Below are positions 44,019 to 52,544 of a stretch of DNA of 64,000 nt, piece after piece; within the stretch, counting starts at the first letter, position 1; every line of letters starts with the position of its first letter. This DNA comes from Isoperla grammatica (taxonomy: Eukaryota > Arthropoda > Insecta > Plecoptera > Perlodidae). The notes beneath the pieces are model-generated. The model saw only the letters and a program-made list of their open reading frames with translations, did not search any database and was not told the DNA's origin. Location: positions 12,925,035-12,989,034 of the forward strand of contig OX246747.1 in assembly GCA_945910005.1 (NCBI GenBank). Reading direction: 5' to 3'. The position numbers and the translations under genes are program-made.

Positions 44019-45020
44019 GCGTGAAAAAGCTCGAATGGTCTCCGGAGCAAGTCCTTCCACTTGGAAGTTCTATAAACCACTACATGCGCCGTCGCACAAC
44101 GACGATCTCCTCGACGACTCGCTTGAAGAAGAGGTAGGCCTGTGCATAAGCTATGTATTTTATTCAGAGTGGAATTCCCAGATGTCATAAGTGATGTACC
44201 AGGCCATTATAAATATAACCGACTATAAACTATCCAATACCAGTAATCATATAATCATACACTTACTATAAATTCCTATGTGTCAAACAAAAATGTTGTA
44301 GACATATATCATTCACATGTTGGCCAATCTCCCCCCCCCCCCCCCCCACACTCCATATTGGTGAGTGGTTTATAGGCCTAATACAAATTATATTATAAAA
44401 TATTATTATATGGGCCTAGCCCTGTTTGCATGGACAATTCAATCTGTAATAATTTATATTATGCACTATTGAATTTTACCTTGTTAACAGGAATTGTAAT
44501 AGCAAATTGCCAATAGTCGTAATACCTTGTAACTGTTTCACTGATGTCCCCATACCACAACAGTAGATAGACAGACTTCATTTTTGTTGTAAAGATACAT
44601 ATAACACATTACTAAAATAAAGTCCAATAATATGCAGTGTGCAATGCAAATAGCCCTACAATAAAATTTCTCATTTCAGATTTGGTTGGAAAGATAGATT
44701 GATATTTGGGCTTAACGTCTTATATTTTTGCAACTTGGCTAATCAAGACGATGAGGAGACCTTTAGTCCAGATGAGACGAGCAGTTCCAACTGATATGGA
44801 ACTCTGCTACTACTAAAGAATTAAGCAGAAGTGCTGGTTCCAGTGCTACAAGTGTAGTGTCTCTGGCCTAGGCATACCCCAGAGACGCCGAACCGGTAAA
44901 CGCGCCCCACCAGATGATGTTTTGTCGCTCTTGAAAGACTTGCTCAACGAACAGAAGAGGGCAAACAACCAGGCTAAGGACTCGGACGAAAAAGCCTTGG
45001 AGCTTTTAAAAAAAGACTGA
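44019..45020 (+). pseudogene. Harbinger partner (Myb/SANT-type) gene, last exons
   Basis: Exon 44019-44133 reads REKARMVSGASPSTWKFYK then a Ser/Asp/Glu-rich end at a GTAGGC donor. The exon from 44680 is interrupted by an RZ-SINE piece (44695-44757). It reads a Ser-rich stretch, shifts frame, then GKRAPPDDVLSLLKDLLNEQ and KALELLKKD before the TGA at 45018. A charged, helical C-terminus is usual for these partners, which carry the transposase to the nucleus and to the element ends. It faces the transposase gene tail to tail with a 286-bp gap, which places both in one element. The first exon with the SANT fold was not found. Confidence 0.65.
44695..44757 (-). mobile_element. RZ-SINE tail fragment in exon
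   Basis: GATATTTGGGCTTAACGTCT to AATCAAGACGATGAG, a 5'-truncated type B copy inside the Harbinger partner gene. Confidence 0.65.
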
Positions 45021-45306
45021 AAATCAAAATGCATTTCAAAATAATTTATTGAAAGTGCTTACTAACTTATTACAGAAAAAGTGACAGTTGAAAAACTAAC
45101 AAGGCCTATCTTAATTATAAAATGTAGACTCTAGAATATAACTACAGTTGTATGAACGCTCGCTGCCTGTATATAAGTAAAACTATAACTATAGAAAACC
45201 GTAGACATATGCCTAGGTTGGCCTACTTCTGGAAAATAAATGAATATTTAAATAGATATTGTTTATATTTGTACGTTATCCCAAACACGATAATTGTAAA
45301 TAGGGC

Positions 45307-46416
45307 TTAAATTCCTGCTTCATTATGTTCTTCTTCATACAGATGATCAGCAAGTGTGTTCCTTATTCTCTCGGCACCTGTAGTTGAGCGATTACTTGTT
45401 ACATTGTCTGGGCGACGAGGTAAGTTGTTATCTTGAAGCCAGTGTGGTTCCAAATTATCTCCGAGATCCTCGCAAATATTATGCAAAGTGCATGCCGCCA
45501 TCACTATGTTATTGACATTGCCAATGCTAAACTCCATTCTTTTCATTACGGCTCGGAAACGTGCCTTCAGTCTTCCAAAGCTATTCTCAATAAGTCGTCT
45601 TGTTGCGGACAGTCTATAGTTGTAAAATATTTGCCTCTCGCTCAGTCTGCCATTGTCGAAGTACGGCTTCATCATGGTTGGAGTGAGACTAAAAGCGGAA
45701 TCCCCTATCAAGTGCACAGGAATTTGAACTTCATTAACTAGCCAATTAAATGATCGACAAACGGTATTTTCTCTCATCAACTTTGATAACGAAGATTTCA
45801 TAAAAAGATGCGCATCATTGTTCCTCCCCGGAGCACCAACATTAATGTATGTAAAACAGTATTTGTAGTCGCAAACTGCAAAAAGTACCGTGCTGTAAAA
45901 CCCTTTAAAATTGCGGTAGTCTACAGCATTTTCTTTTGGGGGCGATACAGTTATGTGGCATCCATCTATACACCCAATACATTATGGATAATTCCAAGTG
46001 TCCTTGAATCCATTGATAGTGTCCTGAACTTCGGCGCTAGTGGTTGGAAATGTTATAACTTTCGGCATAACATGCTCTACAATAAGCGCACAAAACTCGT
46101 GGAAAATTTCACAGACAATACTTTTGCCTACACCAAATAAGTTGCTAACTGTTCGTAGCTCAGCTGAAGAAGAAAGAACATACGGACCAATCGCTACTCG
46201 TTTTTGTATGGGAATACAAGTACAAAAGTTAGTGTCTTGTCTGCTCATGAATGGAGCTAGCAAGTTACACAAATGAGTAAAAGTGGTTCGATGTATCCTA
46301 AACTTTTCTTTCCAACTACCTTCAGACCACTCTGGGACAATCATATTCCACCAGTCTCGGTTCCGTAAACGAGTCCACACAGTTCTAGGCGTAGCCACTC
46401 TAGTTTTATTTCCCAT
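45307..46416 (-). pseudogene. PIF/Harbinger transposase, one nonsense codon
   Basis: From ATG 46416 the frame is continuous to the TAA at 45307, except for one in-frame TAA at 45982-45984 where YP*CIGCIDGCH points to a lost Gln codon. The DDE triad is visible: D in CIGCIDGCHITVSPP, D in LIGDSAFSLTPTMM and E in LIENSFGRLKARFR, with NNDAHLF between and CTLHNICE near the end. The N-terminal half has the helix-turn-helix-like VSNLFGVGKSIVCEIFHEF. It is about 369 residues, normal for the family. The frame continues upstream of the ATG for 14 codons to the SINE at 46462, so the natural start may be lost. It cuts the element at its termini together with the partner encoded at 44-45 kb. Confidence 0.85.
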
Positions 46417-46461
46417 TTTGGATGCAATGATTGCAGCACACCTAGAAGATATTGCAGCATG

Positions 46462-46764
46462 ATATTTGGGCTTAACGTCTCATATTTCTGCAACGAGGCT
46501 AATCGAGACAATGAGTGGGTGATATATGAAGATGAAATATGGGGCTGTTTGGAGGAAAGGGGCAAGAAGGAGGGAGCGTGAGGAGAGGGGAAAGGGGAGG
46601 AAAGGGGATTGGGGTGTGGACTGCACTTCGTCTGACTTCTCCACCTCGACCAGTCCGGCTAGGGTGGCCCTAGCAGAAGCATACGCTTCCGCCGGCATAG
46701 CTCTCGGTATCAACAAAGCACGCAAACCTGCCCACCACGATAAGGTAGCAGTCCTTGGGCAGGT
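46462..46764 (-). mobile_element. RZ-SINE, type B body, module R
   Basis: Full body and module R ending CCTTGGGCAG. It is followed by 100 bp of hAT exon/intron sequence (see 46765). It sits at the 5' end of the Harbinger transposase gene. Confidence 0.8.
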
Positions 46765-46865
46765 GCCGACGTGGACAGCGCCAACTTGGATATAGTTCAG
46801 AATGAGAAAACTGATGGTAAGTCACATTCACATCTCATGTTTTTTTAAAGATTAATATGGTCCTC
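46765..46865 (+). repeat. Copy of hAT exon-intron junction beside a SINE
   Basis: From GTGCCGACGTGGACAGCGCC to GGTCCTCGACAT this is almost identical to 58268-58373. There it spans the end of the first hAT exon, its GTAAGT donor and the intron start. On both sites the RZ-SINE end abuts it at the same base. Confidence 0.85.
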
Positions 46866-47122
46866 GACATTGTACGTAGCGTGAGTCTACATACGGGAGA
46901 ACAGCAAGGGAGGGCAGGGCCAAGTGGGAGGAGAAATATTCAATGGGACAGTGGAGGGGAAAGGGGATTGGGGTGTGGACTGCACTTCGTCTGACTTCTC
47001 CTCCTCAACCAGTCCGGCTTGGGTGGCCCTACCAGAAGCATACGCTTCCGCCGGCATAGCTCTCGGGATCAACAAAGCACGCAAACCTGCCCACCACGAT
47101 AAGGTGGCAGTCCCTGGGCAGG
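46866..47122 (-). mobile_element. RZ-SINE, type A body (tail missing), module R
   Basis: Starts inside the body at TGTACGTAGCGTGAGTC and runs through module R to CCCTGGGCAG. The missing tail indicates a recombined or template-switched copy. Confidence 0.75.
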
Positions 47123-47465
47123 TACTATAAATAAGAAACGAAGTAAAAAGATTAGTACTTAACCAGGAAGTAGGACGGCACGACCCAGAGTTTCCAAATT
47201 GAATCACAGTCAAATCAAGCCCAGGTCCTAACTTAAAGTTAAAGTTAATTCTCCTTTTCGTCCAATTACGTCAACAACAAACATAACTTAAAGGTAGGCT
47301 CCAGTGATGGTATTTTATTTATTTTGGTGGGGGTAAACACCAAAAGTAGAATGCAAAAAACGCGATGCTTCTACGCCGTTTGTAGCGCCGTGAATAAGCC
47401 TTTGACTGTTATTATTATTATTTAGTGGTGTTTAACGACGTACTCGACAGCTTAGGTCATATAAC
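47123..47465. other. No gene; start of a related short element
   Basis: From 47410, GTGGTGTTTAACGACGTACT and GACAGCTTAGGTCATA match 62365-62430, a third body type joined to the RZ-SINE middle. Confidence 0.5.
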
Positions 47466-47650
47466 GTCTTCCGAATCAGGTCCATCTATATCGCGCTAGT
47501 CGTCATAAGGGGAGTCTAGCAAGGGAGGGCAGGGCCATGTGGGAGGAGCAATATTCAGTGGGACAGTAGGGGGGGGGGGAAGGAACAGGGTCTCCTTTCA
47601 TCGCCTCTTACGACTAGCAGAGTCACTCTGGGCCTATTCTACCCCAAGCT
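47466..47650 (-). mobile_element. RZ-SINE relative, third body type, module C
   Basis: CTTCCGAATCAGGTCCATCT, then the common AGCAAGGGAGGGCAGGGCC and module C (CCTCTTACGACTAGCAGAG). The tail-side body differs from types A and B and begins at 47410. Confidence 0.65.
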
Positions 47651-47868
47651 CCGCTGGGCTGGGCTTAACCGCGCCCAACCTTTGACTGTTGACCAGCAGA
47701 GAGCTGTGACGTCATCGGTACCCACCGGCCGGCCGGCTGGGCTGGCCGAGCGGAGCGTGCTGCGCAATGCATTATCACGTGTGTTACTCGCTGTATTTTC
47801 TCAGTTAGTGAAATTTGTCCTTCGACTCAGTGCTTTCTTGTTTGTGTAGTGTTTACTCCTTACTTAAA

Positions 47869-48126
47869 ATGCCGTCTTGCTGCGTGTTTGGCTGCAGTAA
47901 TAAACCCGGGAAACTTGCTGTTAGCAATGAGACAGTTAGTTTTCACAAACTCCCGGACCGCGGGCGATCTCCAACTCGTAGAAAAGCGTGGTTGATAAAA
48001 ATACACGGTGCAAACTGCACTGCACTGGTGGCGATCGCGCGCTCGACGCTTATGTCACCGACGACGGCTCGGCCGAGCTCGCGGCTGGCCGAGGAGCGGT
48101 GTACGACTGTTAACAAAGGGTTATAA
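47869..48126 (+). pseudogene. THAP zinc-finger N-terminal fragment
   Basis: THAP domains are C2CH DNA-binding modules of P-element-type transposases and related regulators. ATG 47869 opens MPSCCVFGCSN, then VSFHKLPDRGRSPTRRKAWL, which holds the first Cys pair and the HKLP and W landmarks. After KIHGANC the expected Cys-x2-His half and AVPTIF-like end are not seen; the frame turns to Ser/Thr/Arg residues and stops. A frameshift near 48020 or a junction with the next element explains it. The 3' flank matches the 5' flank of the Myb/SANT copy at 14450. Confidence 0.7.
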
Positions 48127-48426
48127 TATAAAGTCCATGCTACCCGAATCGAAGTCGACAGCCAATCACAGGTCACCAAAACAATAATAATGTGTGACGT
48201 TATCACGGCGATTGCGAGAACACAATTATTTTCAAAATGGCTTAAGTTAGATTCATGGCAGCCCGTTCTATAAATTTTACTGAAGAAGAGAAATTAGTGC
48301 TTGTGCGTGAGGTACAGCTACAAAGTGCCACTATAAATGGAGAATTCTGTGCTACTCTGACAAAGGCACACAAGGACCGTGCATGGGAAATGGTGGCAGA
48401 GTCGGTCAATGCTGTAGCCACAATAA

Positions 48427-48811
48427 GATTGATTGATTGATTAATGGGGCTTAACGTCTCATATTTATGCAACGATGGCTAATCGAGACGATGAGCGGGT
48501 GATAATGAAGATGAGACAGATGATAATGAAGAATAAAGCCACATCCGAATCAGATCCATTGTACGTCGCGTGAGTCGTCATACGGGAGTCCAGCAAGGGA
48601 GGGCAAGGCTAAGTGGGAGGAGAAATATTCAATGGGACAGTGGGAGGGGAAAGGGGATTGGGGTGTGGACTGCACTTCGTCTGACTTCTCCTCCTCGACC
48701 AGTCCGGCTTGGGTGGCCCTACCAGAAGCATACGCTTCCGCCGGCATAGCTCTCGGGATCAACAAAGCACGCAAACCTGCCCACCACGATAAGGTGGCAG
48801 TCCCTGGGCAG
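48427..48811 (-). mobile_element. Reference full-length RZ-SINE (385 bp, 13-bp TSD)
   Basis: The direct repeats GTAGCCACAATAA lie at 48414-48426 and 48812-48824 and define the ends exactly. On the minus strand: CTGCCCAGGGACTGCC start (module R, about 160 nt, ribozyme-like), a C-rich joint, the body with TGGACTCCCGTATGACGAC and GTACAATGGATCTGATTCGG, a CATTATCATC-rich stretch, then GAGACGTTAAGCCCCATTA and an AATC repeat tail. There is no tRNA-like promoter or protein-coding need. The target duplication and tail indicate mobilisation by a partner LINE not present in this window. Confidence 0.9.
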
Positions 48812-48910
48812 GTAGCCACAATAACGCGATCCATCAAGGCTATAAGAATATTCTGCTTTCATTCATACAATCAATGGCTAGGGCCTAGCTTAGGCGTAGC
48901 CTCGTTAAGA

Positions 48911-49208
48911 TTGATTGATTAATAGGGCTTAACGTCTCATATTTTATCAACAATGGCTAATCGACAGGATGAGCTGGTGATAATGAAGATGAGAAAGATG
49001 ATGATGAAGAATAAAGCCACATCCGAATCAGATCCATTCTACGTCGCGTGGGTCGTCATATGGGAGTCCAGCAAGGGAGGGCAGGGCCAAGTGGGAGGAG
49101 AAATCTTCAGTGGGACAGTGTGGGGGGGGGGGGGTGGGTGGAAGAGACAGGGTCCCCTTCCGTCACCACTTACGACTACAGAGTCACTCTGGGTCTATTC
49201 TTCCCCGG
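48911..49208 (-). mobile_element. RZ-SINE, type A body, module C
   Basis: Type A body with a G-rich tract (49120-49138) and module C (CACTTACGACTACAGAGTC). It lies in the intron of the Myb/SANT gene, and the equivalent intron position at 15264 also holds a copy, so the insertion may predate duplication of the gene. Confidence 0.75.
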
Positions 49209-49633
49209 GAATCAAATGGAAAAGTACAACGAACCATTTCCACTCATCTGCCAGACTCCAGAGACGCCACGGCCTGCTACCGAATCTGCTACTTTCTCTC
49301 GCAACTCTAGCAGATGTCGGAGTAGGCTGGCCGTAATCAGCGAAGAGCATGAAGAGAGAATGTCGCAGCTCACGTGTGATGCTGCAAGGCAGACAAGCCT
49401 ACACGAGCTGCGCATCTTGGAGTCGAGGGCCCAGCGGGAGGAGTTCCTACTCGAGGATTCTCGAAGGCAAGCCCTAGCAGAGGAAGTCTTCGAGAAAGAG
49501 CGTCGCTGTCTGGTGTTAAGGCAAATGCGAAAGAAGCATGACCTTGAGTGCAAGCGGTTGGGGAAGTGAGAGGTGGATGTGGCAGTCACTGTACCCGTTT
49601 GATGCAGTGCAGTGCTGGATTTTATATTCAGGG

Positions 49634-49778
49634 GGAGTCCAGCAAGGGCGGGCAGGGCCATGTGGTTGGAGAAATCTTCAGTGGGACTGTAGGGGGGGGG
49701 GGGGGGGGGGGTTGGGCTAGGGTCTCCTTTCGTCGCCTTTTACGACTAGCAGAGTATTTCTTGGCCTATTCTACCCCG
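49634..49778 (-). mobile_element. RZ-SINE fragment, module C with part of body
   Basis: GAGTCCAGCAAGGGCGGGCA to CTATTCTACCCCGGG, with a 20-bp G tract. The tail is absent. Confidence 0.7.
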
Positions 49779-49829
49779 GGATAAATCAACGATACCGACT
49801 TTGGAGGCGCCGGGTGCCGACCTGGTGGA

Positions 49830-50083
49830 TTGATTGATTGATTAATGGGGCTTAACGTCTCATATTTATGCAACGATGGCTAATCGAGACGATGAGCGGG
49901 TGATAATGAAGATGAGAAAGATGATAATGAAGAATAAAGCCAGATCCGAATCAGATCCATTGTACGTCGCGTGAGTCGTCATACGGGAGTCCAGCAAGGG
50001 AGGGCAGGGCCAAGTGGGAGGAGAAATATTCAATGGGACAGTGGGGGGAAAAGGGGATTGGGGTGTGGACTGCACTTCGTCTC
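49830..50083 (-). mobile_element. RZ-SINE, type A body, module R mostly lost
   Basis: The tail is GATTGATTGATTGATTAATG on the plus strand. The copy ends at GACTGCACTTCGTCT, so only the P2 3' strand of module R remains. It is joined to Jockey ORF1. Confidence 0.8.
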
Positions 50084-50374
50084 GGAGAAAGAGGAGGAAG
50101 ACCAAATAAGCCAGGAACCTCCGACGGACCCGAGAAGGCGAGTCCAGGAATTCCTTAAGGAAAAGGACAAGAAAACCACTGATAACTACAAAACTCAAGA
50201 AAACAAACGAAAGAAGAAAAAGGAGAAGAATACCAAGGGCCCACAAAAGCAAACGCAAATAGCGCAAGTACCTATCAGCAACAGGTACCAGGCGCTAGCG
50301 AATCACAGCGATGAGACCGAACCACAAACCCAGGGAGCTCAAGACAACATAGCCACAACTCAGGGGCCGCCCAG

Positions 50375-51378
50375 GACCCCTATTCTATAATTATCCCGGA
50401 ATGAAATCGGCCCGGATCCGAATCGTGAAATTTGATGTTCCCATTCCGGACCCAAAGAAAAATTAGAAATATAGCGATTTTATAACCTAGTCCGGAATGG
50501 GAGGGACGGATCGGATCCAGTCTGGATCCATTACGGAAGACTTTACAAAGCGACTGAGCCGCCGAAGCTGTAACCAATCAGAAACTGTTTTTCGAACAGC
50601 TGGAACACGCGGTCCCGATGAATAAGTTGATAATATTGTAATAGTGAAGACATTCAATTTAAACTTCTGTTAGGCCAATTACATTTTTAAATTTATTAAT
50701 TTTATTTATTTTGTCTGAAGGTAATTTGAAAATAAATCTTAGAATAGGCCTTATACTAGATGAACAACTATTTATATAAACCAACTATTTAAATAATCAT
50801 ATGATAATGTCAGTTTAAAAGGTACAAACTAGCGGTGGCAATGGCTTAATAAACCCTTGAAATAAAAGTCTAAAAATATTTCTTTTGCGCAATAGCACAT
50901 ATAAACGTATCCTAAACAATAATTAGTGGTTTAAAAAAAGTTAAAAAGTTGACCCGCACTGGGTTTGAACCATGCCAAAATGAAATTATTGACGGGAAGC
51001 AATCTCGCTAACCACTACGCTACGGACGGATCATGGAAGTTATTGCGGTTGTGATCTACATATAGGCAGTAATAAATTGGTTTCAAATCAAATATTTACA
51101 GGTTGTTTATTGTTCTTTTCCATTCCTTACACCCTAAAATAATTTTTAAAAGCAACTTAATAGAATATATTGCGTTAAAACTGTTGTTTTATGCTAAAAC
51201 AAAATCTTGAATGGCGGTTTCACGATGCAAAGAGGTACTGTATCCATTCCGGGATTTACGGATCCATTCCAGGCAATATTTGCCGGATTGGATTCAGAAA
51301 AAGTTACAAAATCGCTTTCGCCTGCTTTCGATCCATATCGGCCCGGATCCAAACCGGGATAGTTACAGAATAGGGGTC
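50375..51378. mobile_element. 1-kb TIR element with 3-bp TSD, inside Jockey ORF1
   Basis: It begins GACCCCTATTCTATAATTAT and ends ATAGTTACAGAATAGGGGTC; the termini are inverted repeats of about 25 bp with two mismatches, then further GGCCCGGATCC-type pairing. CAG flanks both sides (50372-50374, 51379-51381). No transposase frame was seen. A three-base duplication fits PIF/Harbinger or CACTA-type transposition. A tRNA-like segment lies inside. Confidence 0.85.
50945..51035 (-). mobile_element. tRNA-derived SINE head inside the TIR element
   Basis: On the minus strand: A box TAGCGTAGTGGTTAGCG, a CTTCCCG anticodon-like loop, and B box GGTTCAAACCC. Anticodon and T-arm spacing is stretched, so it is a SINE head and not a tRNA gene. 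Confidence 0.55.
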
Positions 51379-52544
51379 CAGCAGCGACAATGCGCCGAAG
51401 CCGCCTCCTATCATCATGAGGAATGTTGAATCATTCGAAAATATCGCCAAGGGTGTACAAAACACGTGTAAGGAAGAGTTTGCCTTCCAGTCTCGAGCTG
51501 GTACCACCAAGCTGACAGTCACATGCTCAGATGACTTCAGGGCAGTGGTGAAGTTCCTGACGGAAGCAAAAGTGGAGTTTCACACCTTCACGCCAATAAG
51601 CGAAAGAGCCCTGCGCTATGTGGTCAGGGGAATTGACAAAACGGCCGGCAATGAATGGGTTAAAGAAGACTTAGAAAGCCAAGGAATAGAATGCGAAGTA
51701 ATGCAGCTAAGGAGTAACAGGGAGCCTAAACCGCTTCTACCACTATATGTAGTCAAAGTAGAACCTGCAAGCGTAAAGAAACTCCTTGAAGTTACGAAGG
51801 TATTCTTTTCAAACGTCACCGTTGAAAAATACCACGCACCAGGAGGACCTGCTCAATGCTACCGGTGCCAAAAGCTCGGTCACGTCGCTAGATACTGTAC
51901 CAACAAGCATAAATGCGTTAAATGTGGTCTCCAACATTCCACATTAGATTGCGGGAAAACCAGGAGTGTGCAACCGACGTGTGCAAACTGCAGCGGTCCC
52001 CACACAGCCAACTGGAAGGGTTGCCCAGCCTTCCAGGAAGCGAAAAGGCGCCAGGGAGGGAACGCTAGAAGTCAAGCGCCAAATACCCAGCGAGATAAAC
52101 ACCCTAGAGAGAGACAGTACATGGCAGCCCCGATCCCCAAGAAGAACGTTTGGTTCAGGAGCGCGCAGCCATGCAACAATAATCCCGGCCCCTCAACGGC
52201 CCCTGACGACACGACCAACTTCCCGCCACTCAGACCAACCACCCAACTAGTGCCAGAGAGATTTGCCACCTACGATAAGAGAGCCAAACGACATGATTAT
52301 GAGTATAATAGCGATATGTCTCAAGATTCTTCCTCCGACTCAGACTCCGAGGAAGAGCGCCAACCGCTAAATAAGCAGCCACGACAAGCAAACAACCCAG
52401 TTCCACCCCTGAACACCGAACAAATAACTAGCTGGGCGAATAAGCTACTCAGTGCCCTCATAGACGCCCCCTCTAACCAAAGTAGATTGGATATCATAAT
52501 CTCCATGGCCATGCCAATGTTTCTAGTAAAGACATTATCACAGC

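Larger units (their letters stand above)
48255..49569 (+). pseudogene. Harbinger-partner Myb/SANT gene, two exons, SINE-split
   Basis: ATG 48255 opens MAARSINFTEEEKLVLVREV, then GEFCATLTKAHKDRAWEMVA and ESVNAVAT. A full RZ-SINE (48427-48811) splits the exon. The exon resumes with ITRSIKA, where the sister copies have a GTAAGT donor; here it reads ATAAGA, so the donor is destroyed. A second RZ-SINE occupies the intron. Exon 2, about 49209-49569, reads an Arg/Ser-rich stretch, SRLAVISEEHEERMSQLTC and a long Glu/Arg/Leu coiled coil (ILESRAQREEFLLEDSRRQA) to a TGA at 49567. This coiled coil is the C-terminal half of Harbinger partners. No transposase lies beside it. Confidence 0.7.
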
